Source: Kordia sp. TARA_039_SRF
Lineage (GTDB): Bacteria; Bacteroidota; Bacteroidia; Flavobacteriales; Flavobacteriaceae
Reading direction: 5' to 3'
Length of the DNA: 64,000 nucleotides
Assembly: GCA_006383075.2 (NCBI GenBank)
Contig: SMNH02000004.1
Location: 1-64,000, forward strand
Below, one piece after another: positions 44,470 through 52,531 of the stretch (positions within the stretch are counted from its first letter, which is position 1; every line of letters starts with the position of its first letter). The notes under the pieces are model-generated. The model ran no database searches and had not been told where the DNA came from. It saw only the letters and a program-made list of their open reading frames with translations. The position numbers and the translations under genes were made by a program.

Positions 44470-44712
44470 ATGAACGACTTGTTAAATCGAATATTAAAGC
44501 CAAAAAATCACAGTGAAGTGCTGAATCCAAAAAACAAAAATCATTGGATTTCAATGCTGAGAAAATTGGCAGTTTTGGATGGATGGAACACTGAAGAAGC
44601 AAATGCTTTTTTTACACTGAAAATATTCAAAATTGATTTTGACAATGGTATGCTACCAAGTCAAGTATTTTTGAAATATAAGCAAGAATTAGAACAACCA
44701 ATTAATCAGTAG
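44470..44712 (+). CDS. 80-residue accessory protein
   Basis: ATG 44470 follows CAGTAG-T. The protein is mostly helical (LRKLAVLDGWNTEEANAFF) and ends INQ-stop inside the next CAGTAG. Function unknown. Confidence 0.6.
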   Translation: MNDLLNRILKPKNHSEVLNPKNKNHWISMLRKLAVLDGWNTEEANAFFTLKIFKIDFDNGMLPSQVFLKYKQELEQPINQ

Positions 44713-44715
44713 AAA

Positions 44716-44970
44716 TTATGAATCTTCTCCTGGATCGATTATTATACAAGGTTTTGGGCAAGAATACCAACAATTACTATTGTAGTAACATGTTTCTGAT
44801 TCGCAAACATAGCAAGAATCAACATATGGACCTGTATAGTCAATTTCTCGGCAAATATCTATTGAACAGTGTGTAGAATCATACAAATCGATTCCGCCAT
44901 GAATAGAGCTATTAAGATGTGAAATAGACTTCTTATTTAGAATTAAAGATTTAAGATTCCTTTTTTTCAT
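44716..44970 (-). CDS. Orphan class I lanthipeptide-like precursor
   Basis: The 84-residue minus-strand frame begins MKKRNLKSLILNKKSISHLN, the leader pattern of Bacteroidota GG-type natural-product precursors (LKSLxLNKKSIS). A GG lies at residues 25-26. The remaining 58 residues hold ten Cys and many Ser, Thr and Tyr (for example CYVCESETCYYNSNCWYSC). No lanthionine synthetase is in the window, so maturation would use host enzymes. It opposes all its neighbours, like a cargo insertion. A 52-residue plus-strand frame (44718-44876) overlaps it. Confidence 0.75.
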   Translation of the reverse strand: MKKRNLKSLILNKKSISHLNSSIHGGIDLYDSTHCSIDICREIDYTGPYVDSCYVCESETCYYNSNCWYSCPKPCIIIDPGEDS

Positions 44971-45297
44971 GATTTAACAATTATAAAGATTAATAATAAA
45001 TACAAATAAAGAAAAATACTACATAAATTCCTAAGGGGAAAATTCCCCTTTAACATTTATAATATATGAAAGTTACACCTGAAAACATGCGAGTATCAAT
45101 CAAGAAGATAAAAGAGATTAAACTAACTGCTGGAAATGATATTCTTTATCGCCAGCAACAAAAGAAAAATTAGCTCCTTTTTGAAATTGACGTTAATAGT
45201 ATTGATAGTTCCGACATTCCTTTTTAATATGCTTATTTATTAGAGGTTGAACACTACACAATTATGATGAAATTTAAAAAATAAATACCGCTTAAAA
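44971..45297. other. Gap with a hairpin and one possible tiny gene
   Basis: The stretch holds the AAGGGGAA/TTCCCCTT hairpin (45033-45050) and a 35-residue frame ATG 45066 to TAG 45173 (MKVTPENMRVSIKKIKEIKL and on) that may be a gene. The promoter of the leftward precursor should lie at its left edge. I see nothing else. Confidence 0.4.
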
Positions 45298-45651
45298 ATG
45301 AAATTGTCACTAATTCTACTTATTATCTGCTTCGTTATTGTTTTGTTAGCATTTTTTTATCAGAGAAATAAAATTAAAAAATTACGCATTGAGTTTTCAA
45401 ATTATTGCGATTTACAAGACTCAAAACCTAAAAATATTCAGAGTGTAATTCAATCTATTCGCTTTGGATATTTTATAAGATATCAAAGTGCTAGGAAAAT
45501 ATTGGATGATTCATTAGAGAAGTGTTGGCAACTGGAAGAGGAAATAAAAACTCTTTTTGAAAAAGAAATAGATAACTGCTTTCTCGATTCAGAAAAAGAA
45601 TGTTTAAAAAATATACTTGAAGAATTAATCCAAAAAACCAAAGTAAATTAG
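45298..45651 (+). CDS. Single-pass membrane protein with coiled-coil tail
   Basis: The 117-residue protein has an N-terminal membrane helix (LSLILLIICFVIVLLAFFY, residues 3-21) and a basic-to-acidic cytosolic helical tail. It converges on the small gene at 45625. It might be a spanin-like or exclusion protein; there is no direct evidence. Confidence 0.6.
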   Translation: MKLSLILLIICFVIVLLAFFYQRNKIKKLRIEFSNYCDLQDSKPKNIQSVIQSIRFGYFIRYQSARKILDDSLEKCWQLEEEIKTLFEKEIDNCFLDSEKECLKNILEELIQKTKVN

Positions 45652-45831
45652 TACTTTTTTCACTTCTACAGCATAAACAATCTGTTGATTTTTAGCAAAA
45701 TCAATAGACACTTTTCTGTTTTCGCTAATTATTTGATTGGTAATTTCGCGACAAGTTTGAATGTTAATTGGCTTCAACTCTTCAAAAAGTGTAGCCTTAT
45801 TCATTGCGGTAATATCTTTCTCCAAAAACAT
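45625..45831 (-). CDS. 68-residue protein, convergent
   Basis: The frame from ATG 45831 is acidic with a helix-strand pattern (NRKVSIDFAKNQQIVYAVEV). It overlaps the end of the previous gene tail-to-tail by 27 bases. It faces away from the late operon and may share its promoter region. It may be a regulator of late expression, or not real. Confidence 0.45.
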   Translation of the reverse strand: MFLEKDITAMNKATLFEELKPINIQTCREITNQIISENRKVSIDFAKNQQIVYAVEVKKVLIYFGFLD

Positions 45832-45995
45832 ACTTTAAATTTATGAATTTTCGGTACAACAACCAATTTCAAACAAATAATTTACCGTAAAAAACCTCCG
45901 AAAATCTACTAAAATCTCGTAAAATCTCGTAAAACTTCAACAACTAAGAAAACCAGTCATTTTTTCGATACAAATTAGCGAAAAAGTTCTGATAC
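45832..45995 (+). promoter_or_regulatory. Control region of the late operon
   Basis: It contains TTTACCGTAA (45881-45890), the element's operator-type sequence, followed by three ATCTxxTAAAA repeats (AAATCTACT, AAATCTCGT, AAATCTCGT about 10 bp apart). These lie 60-115 bp before the first late gene. A late activator may bind the 10-bp repeats. Confidence 0.55.
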
Positions 45996-47804
45996 ATGAC
46001 AAGATTAAATAATGCAGAAATCAATGCTTTGTTGCATAGAAATTTGCATGATGGAAATGAGTATGAAAAGTATTTTGAGCCATCTGTCTGTAAAGTAGAA
46101 TATCTCAATACAGGAAACACAGATGTTGGAATTCAAGAAATGATTCGTTTTTCAAAACGCTATGCGTATCAAGTTGAAAAACTATCATTTGCCGAATTTT
46201 CAAATTTATCATTACAAGAAACAGCTTATAAAATACATTGGTTCTTATACAACAACATCCAATACAGTATTGACGGTTTTAATCAAAAATTGAAAGCGCC
46301 AAATTGTTTATGGGCAACGCGCCAAATTGGAGCAGATTGTAAAACGTACTCAGTTACAGCTTCAATGATTCTGTTGAATTTAGGAATTAAACACTATTTC
46401 AGACGCGTTGATAATGCTGACAATACAGAACATGTATATGTGGTAGTTCCAACAAATCAAGTAACTGCCAATTTAAATGAAGGCTATTATGTTATTGACG
46501 CAACTACTTTTCATAATTCAGAGCAGAGAATTAGTACGAAAAACGATTTTTTTATGAATTTACCTTATTACGGAATGGCGGCACCAGATGTGTCAGGATG
46601 CACATGCAATTCAAATAAAGAAGCTAATCACAGTCATCAATTAGCGACACCATACCATGGTAAACAAGCTATTGATTTTGGAAGAAAAGCATACAACGAT
46701 GCTGTATTGGCCGCAATGGACAATTTCGATTTGTATCTCCAACTAATCAATGCGGATGAGAACGTACAATTTCAGTTGCGTCAAAAAATCGTTGATTCAT
46801 TATATCAAGGATATGATCCAGTTATTACCATTCGAAAAAACGGCATAGCCGTAAACGATGAGTTTATAACAACAGCTACTTCAGGACATTATGGAATGGC
46901 TGGTTTTTGGGATGATATTGCAGATATAGGCAATTTCCCTGCTTATGGTGGTCCAGTAGATGAACCATCACCACAAGAAAACGGTGGAACTTCTTTTTGG
47001 GATAATCTAGCTTCGTCAAGTGGTTCTTTATCAAGTTCGTCAAGTAGTCAAGATACTTATGGTAACTTGGCGTCAACGGCTGCTTCTGTTGGTAGTACAG
47101 CTTTACTGGGATTTGATTTAACATCGATTTTAGGTGTTGATTTTTTCTCTAATACATTCGGGGCCATTTTCGCCAACGGATTGGAGCTGAGTTGTTGGAA
47201 TTCAAGTTATACACCACAACAAACTGCCGCTGAAATACAACAGATACAAGGACCATACTTTGCCAATCTTTTTTATGAGTTTGAACAAACTGTTAACCAA
47301 GACATTAGTTCAAGAACGTATGCTTATACAACAAGTGTCGAGGAAGATTTGAATTTCTTAGCAAAAGCAGTGTATGTATGTCGTGATATGTATTGGTTTT
47401 TTAGAGTAAATGAAAATTGGGAAAGATGCTCGCGTTTGGCGCTGGATCAATTCAATGAACTTTTCTACGAGTTAGTTCCAGCTTTTGAGTCAACGGTTAG
47501 TTCGTTAGCATCCAACTATATCGTTACTGAAATTAGACAAGAACAAGCGCCAACCCAATGGGAATTTACAGGTTTTAATCACAGTTGGTCTGAGAATTCA
47601 ACAGCACAATATCCTGTGTTCTCAGTTAGAGCAAAAAATCCTGCTCCTGCTACAAATACAGGAAACACAAACAACCCTGTGGTAACCACAGGCGGACAGC
47701 CAAATAATAATAATACTGGAGTTTCTACAGAGAGCAATTCAAGCATTGGCAAATTATTAGCTGCTGGTGCGGTAGCGTTCGCAGGATATCAATTTTTAGG
47801 ATAA
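45996..47804 (+). CDS. Transglutaminase-fold protein, first gene of the late operon
   Basis: The 602-residue protein has a transglutaminase-like core in residues 50-175 with a complete triad: Cys in GADCKTYS near residue 113, His in TEHVYVVV near 145 and Asp in YVIDAT near 166. A Ser-rich linker is at about 340-360 (SSSGSLSSSSSSQ). The C-terminus has an Asn/Gly/Thr-rich arm and a short hydrophobic helix (LLAAGAVAFAGYQFLG). As a late protein it is probably in the virion, acting as a peptidoglycan-cutting peptidase or a cross-linker. That is inference. Confidence 0.7.
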   Translation: MTRLNNAEINALLHRNLHDGNEYEKYFEPSVCKVEYLNTGNTDVGIQEMIRFSKRYAYQVEKLSFAEFSNLSLQETAYKIHWFLYNNIQYSIDGFNQKLKAPNCLWATRQIGADCKTYSVTASMILLNLGIKHYFRRVDNADNTEHVYVVVPTNQVTANLNEGYYVIDATTFHNSEQRISTKNDFFMNLPYYGMAAPDVSGCTCNSNKEANHSHQLATPYHGKQAIDFGRKAYNDAVLAAMDNFDLYLQLINADENVQFQLRQKIVDSLYQGYDPVITIRKNGIAVNDEFITTATSGHYGMAGFWDDIADIGNFPAYGGPVDEPSPQENGGTSFWDNLASSSGSLSSSSSSQDTYGNLASTAASVGSTALLGFDLTSILGVDFFSNTFGAIFANGLELSCWNSSYTPQQTAAEIQQIQGPYFANLFYEFEQTVNQDISSRTYAYTTSVEEDLNFLAKAVYVCRDMYWFFRVNENWERCSRLALDQFNELFYELVPAFESTVSSLASNYIVTEIRQEQAPTQWEFTGFNHSWSENSTAQYPVFSVRAKNPAPATNTGNTNNPVVTTGGQPNNNNTGVSTESNSSIGKLLAAGAVAFAGYQFLG

Positions 47805-47824
47805 ATACAACAATTATAATCATT

Positions 47825-48322
47825 ATGAAAACAAAGTTTTTAAAAAATAAAAAAGATGTTGACGGAAAGTCAACGCTTATTGACATTGGTACTATTACCA
47901 TGGGAGCAGGAATTGCCAAAGGTGTTGAAGGCTTACTTCAAGTAAAAGACACCACTATGTTAAATGGTGGTTACTTGGTAGTAGGAGGTCTAGGTTCTGC
48001 TTTTATCGATGACAAATCTGATATTGGAAAGGCAGTCAAAGGACTGTTAGTTGGAGTTGCTGTAAAAGGGGCATTTGATTTGATTAGCGAATTTATTTCG
48101 CCAAAAATTGAAAACAACGGAAGTAAAACAAACAAGTTTATCGCCGACATGTGGTCACAAGTTCCTGTTACAAGCACAACAACTACAACAACAAGTAGAA
48201 TTGGTAGTGGAATGAACGGACGCAGACCTCGAATGGCGGGTTCACCGTATAAGTTTGTGCCAAGAAATCTTCCAGCAAGACCGACAGCAAATGAGAGTCA
48301 AATCTCATTACAGGTAGCGTAA
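47825..48322 (+). CDS. Small membrane protein, probable virion component
   Basis: The 165-residue protein has three Gly-rich hydrophobic segments (IGTITMGAGIAKGVEG, GGYLVVGGLGSAF, KGLLVGVAVKGAFDLI) and a basic Thr/Arg-rich C-terminal tail. Membrane proteins of this kind are abundant in membrane-containing tailless viruses. No family is recognised. Confidence 0.55.
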   Translation: MKTKFLKNKKDVDGKSTLIDIGTITMGAGIAKGVEGLLQVKDTTMLNGGYLVVGGLGSAFIDDKSDIGKAVKGLLVGVAVKGAFDLISEFISPKIENNGSKTNKFIADMWSQVPVTSTTTTTTSRIGSGMNGRRPRMAGSPYKFVPRNLPARPTANESQISLQVA

Positions 48323-48353
48323 TTATTAATCAATACTAAAAAAAAATAATATC

Positions 48354-48938
48354 ATGTTAAATAACATAAACAGAGATGAACTCAAAAGCTTTTTGAGTGA
48401 TATCGAAACCAAAACAAATTATCTCAGTGAAGATTTCAAAAGAAAGTTAAAGAATGGAAGTGTAATGTTTACACCGTCTTCACTTATGATTAGAAAAGAA
48501 GTCAGTGCAGGAGGAAAAGTCAATTTATTGGAAGAGCAAACTAAAAAAGTACAAGGAATTAACTCCTTTGACGGAGACATGCTCAATAAAAATAGAATTT
48601 TTATTGGTACACATGTAGTTGTAAAATATGCTGCTGAAGCTAGTGGGAGTAATCCATCTACATTGGATTATACAACAAATCTTCCAAAAGGGTTGAAAAG
48701 TTCGAATCTTAAAACAGTACAAGGAAAAAGAATTTTGACAACACTACCAATTGCAGCAATTAATGACGCAGCTTTTACAGATGAGTTATACTTTAACCTT
48801 GGAAATCCTATATTTTTCCAAGATGAAACATTAACTGAAGTTGAAATTGAATTTCCAAGCACTGTTGATTTAGCTCCAGGAGCAGGAAACTCATCTTATA
48901 TTGAAGTTTCTTATTTAGGCTTTATTGCGGTTGTGTAA
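48354..48938 (+). CDS. Late beta-rich protein, candidate major capsid protein
   Basis: The 194-residue protein has a helical N-terminal arm (residues 1-35) and a beta-rich body with FFQDETLTEVEIEFPS near the C-terminus. It is followed immediately by a strong terminator, which in a polycistronic late operon would raise its own mRNA above that of later genes, as often for a major capsid protein. The length would fit a single jelly roll. No homology is recognised; this is inference. Confidence 0.45.
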   Translation: MLNNINRDELKSFLSDIETKTNYLSEDFKRKLKNGSVMFTPSSLMIRKEVSAGGKVNLLEEQTKKVQGINSFDGDMLNKNRIFIGTHVVVKYAAEASGSNPSTLDYTTNLPKGLKSSNLKTVQGKRILTTLPIAAINDAAFTDELYFNLGNPIFFQDETLTEVEIEFPSTVDLAPGAGNSSYIEVSYLGFIAVV

Positions 48939-48962
48939 AGCTAAAATGGTTAATTAAAAATT

Positions 48963-48994
48963 AAAAAGCCACAAAAAATGCTTTGTGGCTTTTT
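48963..48994 (+). terminator. Strong terminator inside the late operon
   Basis: A 13-bp perfect stem AAAAAGCCACAAA / TTTGTGGCTTTTT encloses AAATGC. It lies 25 bases after the 194-residue gene and 17 bases before the next ATG, so it should attenuate the rest of the operon. Confidence 0.9.
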
Positions 48995-49010
48995 CAATAA
49001 AAAAGACACT

Positions 49011-49391
49011 ATGCAAAATCAAAATACTGAAAAAGATATATTCAAAAACATAGAGTATAACAGCAAAGATTTGAGCGTTGAAAATGATGGTTTTTCAACT
49101 GAAGAACATGTTACTTTAGATATTGGGAAATGCGTTGGAATCGCCTTCCATAACTTCTCTACCTTACCATTACAAAATGTGAATTTGAGTGTTGAAACTA
49201 CTCAAGGTAAGCCAATATTACTACCAGTTGATATTAGAGATTATCAAAAAAGTAACGCGCCTGGAATAGATGCTTATAAAAGAGTGTCTTTTCAAACCAA
49301 CGGAAAAGTAAATGTCAAACTATCTTCATCAGAAGCTTTACGATCTGGATTTAAAGGACAAGTAGTTTTTGTAATTAAAACAGATGAGTAA
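49011..49391 (+). CDS. Late beta-rich protein of unknown function
   Basis: From ATG 49011 the protein has 126 residues; the frame from 48978 would start inside the terminator. It is predicted beta-rich (EEHVTLDIGKCVGIAFHNFS, GKVNVKLSSSEALRSGFKG). The next gene starts two bases later. It is probably structural. Confidence 0.55.
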   Translation: MQNQNTEKDIFKNIEYNSKDLSVENDGFSTEEHVTLDIGKCVGIAFHNFSTLPLQNVNLSVETTQGKPILLPVDIRDYQKSNAPGIDAYKRVSFQTNGKVNVKLSSSEALRSGFKGQVVFVIKTDE

Positions 49392-49393
49392 AT

Positions 49394-49675
49394 ATGGAAG
49401 GGCTTATAAAGGATTATATCGTAACAAGCAATCAGTTGGTTGATTTGAGAGCGTTAACCGATGGTGCGGGAGTTTGGAAACCAACATTTCATAATTACGG
49501 TAATGTAAATTTTAGAATTAATGGTATTCATACTATTGAGCCTAACAAATGCCCTTTCCCTATTGATGTTGACGTTCCTATTGTTAGCAAAGTTCAGATT
49601 GATTTTGACGAACCAACGGAAGCTGGTCAACAAAAGAAATGTGTGATTAGTTATGTCGTAAAACATTGTAGTTAA
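49394..49675 (+). CDS. 93-residue late protein
   Basis: The protein is beta-rich (GNVNFRINGIHTIEPN, FPIDVDVPIVSKVQIDFDEP), similar in style to the gene before, so both may form a small virion spike or cement pair. Function unknown. Confidence 0.55.
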   Translation: MEGLIKDYIVTSNQLVDLRALTDGAGVWKPTFHNYGNVNFRINGIHTIEPNKCPFPIDVDVPIVSKVQIDFDEPTEAGQQKKCVISYVVKHCS

Positions 49676-49689
49676 CAAAATCAATATAT

Positions 49690-50550
49690 ATGCAAGAAAT
49701 AATTGATAAAATCAAAGAGCACTTACTTAAATCTGATAACAACACTATTGTTATTGAAAAAGGGGATTTTCGTAAACAGAGAAAGAACGCTACATCAAAA
49801 AAAAGCTATTTCACACATTCTGATGTAATAAGCGAAGCAGGAAGTATTGATGCCTTTGTTTCAATGCTATCTCAGCAAGGATTTGACAACGCAACAATTT
49901 ACCTAAAATCACCAAATGGAACATCAACGCGTACTGTAGATGTTTTATACTTACAATCGCAACAACAAATTCAAAACAATCATACTTCTGTTATGCAACA
50001 CGGCGGATTTCATAATACTATGCCAATAAACAGCAACTATAATGGTTATCCATTTGGTATGGGAGTTCCACAGCAAGCAGCTAGTAATGCTACTAACGAA
50101 CGCGTGGAAATCCTCAAAGACAGATGTGATGAATTGAAATTAGAGAACACTCAGTTAAAGTCAGAAAACACAAGGCTTTTATCTGAAAACTCAGATTTAA
50201 AAATAGAAAATCAAGTAGTTCAACAAAAAGCTGATTTAGAAATTCTAAAGGCGAAAATGGATTCTAAAAGCTTTTTAGAATCAGAAACGGGAAAAGCCTT
50301 AGTGTCCAATTTACCAATGCTTCTGCAAAAAAAGGCAAATAATGTTCCGCAGGCAATGGGAAATCCTCTTGGTCATTTATCACATACAAAACGAGATTTT
50401 TTCGAACTCGTCGCAGACTCTAAAGTAGACGACTCTAAAGTAGAAATGCTATACTTTTTACTCAAAAACACCTATGAAGTTGAAGGATTTGAAGAGAAAC
50501 TAAAACAATTATTGAAAGAACCGCAAAGCACACATAAAAATGCAAGTTAA
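49690..50550 (+). CDS. Late protein with leucine-zipper coiled coil
   Basis: The 286-residue protein has an alpha/beta N-terminus (about 1-90), a Met/Gln/Asn-rich middle and a heptad-repeat coiled coil at about 135-185 (LKDRCDELKLENTQLKSENT). A helical C-terminal part follows. It could be a scaffold or a spike base. It overlaps the next gene by 11 bases. Confidence 0.55.
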   Translation: MQEIIDKIKEHLLKSDNNTIVIEKGDFRKQRKNATSKKSYFTHSDVISEAGSIDAFVSMLSQQGFDNATIYLKSPNGTSTRTVDVLYLQSQQQIQNNHTSVMQHGGFHNTMPINSNYNGYPFGMGVPQQAASNATNERVEILKDRCDELKLENTQLKSENTRLLSENSDLKIENQVVQQKADLEILKAKMDSKSFLESETGKALVSNLPMLLQKKANNVPQAMGNPLGHLSHTKRDFFELVADSKVDDSKVEMLYFLLKNTYEVEGFEEKLKQLLKEPQSTHKNAS

Positions 50551-50725
50551 AATAACAGGAACAAACGCAATTGACGCTGATAAAAGACTATCAGCGATAG
50601 AAAAACTTAACAAGCTTCCAACGGAAGTTTTAAAGAATATCAGCACGTTATGTGATAATGAAAAAGCAGTCGATTATCTTAAAGATGAGAGCTCTGTAGG
50701 AATTATTACATCGTTTCTAGGATAA
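50540..50725 (+). CDS. 61-residue late protein
   Basis: The ATG overlaps the coiled-coil gene. The protein is helical (ADKRLSAIEKLNKLPTEVLK). It probably depends on the gene before for translation. Function unknown. Confidence 0.5.
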   Translation: MQVKITGTNAIDADKRLSAIEKLNKLPTEVLKNISTLCDNEKAVDYLKDESSVGIITSFLG

Positions 50726-50736
50726 AAAAAATAATT

Positions 50737-51462
50737 ATGGCAGTATCAACAATAGTAGCATCCGCAGTAACAGAAAAAGCAACTAACAATTGGAAACCAA
50801 TCATGTTGACATTAGGCACAGTAGCATTATTATATTATGGACCTAAATACTCACGTAATGTACGCGCAAAGAACTTTGCCAATAACAATATTGGAAATCC
50901 AAATGCAATTGCAGCTGCCATACTAGACGGGTCATTTACAAGACTCGGCTATAGAGAAGGATTTCTTTCTGTTTTAATGCCTGAATGGGACATTGCGGCT
51001 GACGAAGATGCAATTTATCAAGTTGCGGATTCTGTAACGGATGTTCAAGCTGTTGCTGAAGCATACAATATTCTAACTCGCGGTCGTGTGTTACTTGATG
51101 ACCTAAAGAGTGGCTTAGCCACTGATGAAATGAAATCATTTTTTAACCGAATTCAATCAATTGGATATAACAATAGTGAGGAAGTCTTTTTAATTGGTGC
51201 AGAGTTGTACAATGCCAAAAAAAGCAGAATTACACTACCACAGATTGAAAAAAACAGTAAAGGCGAATGGGTAACTACGGGTGAATTATATGGTGATTTT
51301 GAACCTAACGATTTTGTAGGTGAAGTTTTCGGCTCTGGAGTCGATTCTGAAGGAAAAACCTATTACAACATTCAATGGTGTACTTTTTTTCAATGGCAAT
51401 GGACATACTGTGGATTAAAAGGTCGTGTATATCATGACCAAGTAACTAACATTAAAAAATAA
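50737..51462 (+). CDS. Late membrane protein with N-terminal helix
   Basis: The 241-residue protein has a membrane helix at about 18-36 (WKPIMLTLGTVALLYYG) followed by a helical domain with DVQAVAEAYNIL and a C-terminal beta segment with Trp/Cys residues (WCTFFQWQWTYCGLKGRVYH). It may be a virion membrane or DNA-delivery protein. No family is recognised. Confidence 0.55.
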   Translation: MAVSTIVASAVTEKATNNWKPIMLTLGTVALLYYGPKYSRNVRAKNFANNNIGNPNAIAAAILDGSFTRLGYREGFLSVLMPEWDIAADEDAIYQVADSVTDVQAVAEAYNILTRGRVLLDDLKSGLATDEMKSFFNRIQSIGYNNSEEVFLIGAELYNAKKSRITLPQIEKNSKGEWVTTGELYGDFEPNDFVGEVFGSGVDSEGKTYYNIQWCTFFQWQWTYCGLKGRVYHDQVTNIKK

Positions 51463-51469
51463 AATTGAT

Positions 51470-51913
51470 ATGGAAGCATGTTATAGAGAAGCACCAACAT
51501 ATACTACTGAGCCAGTTTACAACGTGGAAGTTCAAGGAATTGTAATGGATGAACAAAATAATCCGTTGCCAGGTGCTAATATTTATCTACAATCGGACTC
51601 CACTACAGGAACCGCGACAAATTTTGATGGTGAATTTTCAATAAGTGTTCCTGAAGGGGAAACTTTGATTGTTTCATTTATGGGCTATAACTCACAAAAA
51701 ATTGTTGCAACAAAAAGTTATCAGCGAATAATTATGACGATGTCTGCTGATTATTTAGATGCCGTTGAAATCGTTGCAACAAACACCAATAATCAGCCTG
51801 TAGAGGAGAAGAAAAGTTATTGGTGGATTTTGGCTTTATTTGCTGGAGCAGCTATTGTTTTGGGTTCAACAGAATCGGAAGAAAAACAACCAACTAAAGT
51901 AACAGTCAACTAA
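51470..51913 (+). CDS. Late protein with a CarboxypepD_reg-like domain and C-terminal anchor
   Basis: The 147-residue protein has a carboxypeptidase regulatory-like beta domain in residues 15-100 (VQGIVMDEQNNPLPGANIYL, TNFDGEFSISVPEGETLIVS), the fold at the N-terminus of SusC-type receptors. A short membrane helix follows near residues 122-138 (WWILALFAGAAIVLG). In a virus this may be a host-derived surface domain used for binding. No signal peptide is present. Confidence 0.75.
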   Translation: MEACYREAPTYTTEPVYNVEVQGIVMDEQNNPLPGANIYLQSDSTTGTATNFDGEFSISVPEGETLIVSFMGYNSQKIVATKSYQRIIMTMSADYLDAVEIVATNTNNQPVEEKKSYWWILALFAGAAIVLGSTESEEKQPTKVTVN

Positions 51914-51925
51914 AACCATAGTACA

Positions 51926-52531
51926 ATGGCAAATTTTCAGTCATTTTTCAATTTAATACTACAAAAAGAAGGCGGTTACCAAAACAATGTTAATGATACT
52001 GGTAACTACAATTCAGAAGGGGAAAACATTGGAACCAACTATGGAATTTCTGCTCCAGTACTTGAGCAGTATTTGGGATTTATTCCGACTGTTAATCACA
52101 TGCAAAATATTTCTTTAGAAGTAGTGTCAAACATCTATAAAAATGACTATTGGAATGCTATTAAAGGCGATTATATTAATGACCAAAATGTAGCAGAAAT
52201 TATTGCCGATCACGCAGTGAATGCAGGTGTATTTTCTGCATCAAAAATAACTCAACAAGTATTAAATATTTTTTTTGGTTTTTCTCTAGTCGTTGATGGT
52301 GTCATAGGAAATAACACATTGAACGCAATCAATAATGTTAATGCAGAACAATTATTTAATGCGATAAAAGAAAGAAGAATTGAATATTATGAGTCGCTTA
52401 ATAATCCACATTTTATTGATGGTTGGTTAGCGAGAGTTGAGTCATTCTCATATCCAAGTAGTTCAAATGTTTTTTTAAAAGGAACTTTAGTCACTGCTTT
52501 TGTTTATATCGGATATAAAATTTTTGTGTAA
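51926..52531 (+). CDS. GH108 endolysin (N-acetylmuramidase) with C-terminal helix
   Basis: The 201-residue protein starts with FFNLILQKEGGYQNNVNDTG; Glu15 in EGG is the GH108 catalytic acid. It continues with GTNYGIS and NAIKGDYINDQ in the right order for glycosyl hydrolase family 108. It has an unusual C-terminal membrane helix (LVTAFVYIGYKIFV), which may anchor it in a virion or cell membrane. It cuts peptidoglycan glycan strands during lysis or entry. Confidence 0.88.
   Translation: MANFQSFFNLILQKEGGYQNNVNDTGNYNSEGENIGTNYGISAPVLEQYLGFIPTVNHMQNISLEVVSNIYKNDYWNAIKGDYINDQNVAEIIADHAVNAGVFSASKITQQVLNIFFGFSLVVDGVIGNNTLNAINNVNAEQLFNAIKERRIEYYESLNNPHFIDGWLARVESFSYPSSSNVFLKGTLVTAFVYIGYKIFV

Larger units (their letters stand above)
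42339..44712 (+). promoter_or_regulatory. Nine C(A/T)GTAG junctions immediately before start codons
   Basis: CAGTAG or CTGTAG lies 1-5 bases before the starts at 42347, 42585, 42746, 42980, 43083, 43269 (TTG), 44131, 44470 and 44718. In four cases (42344, 42580, 42740, 44712) its TAG is the stop of the gene before. The fuller pattern is AAACAGTAGAAATC or AATT then ATG. It may be a translation signal, a termination-reinitiation site or a recombination junction. Confidence 0.75.

Noticed and set aside
42114-44712. The C(A/T)GTAG series as a CRISPR or tandem repeat array
   Set aside because: The motif is only six bases, irregularly spaced, and always tied to gene junctions, with coding sequence between.
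44718-44876. A 52-residue plus-strand frame after the last CAGTAG junction
   Set aside because: It is antisense to the lanthipeptide-like precursor, whose leader pattern is specific. I kept the precursor, though the start context of the plus frame is good.
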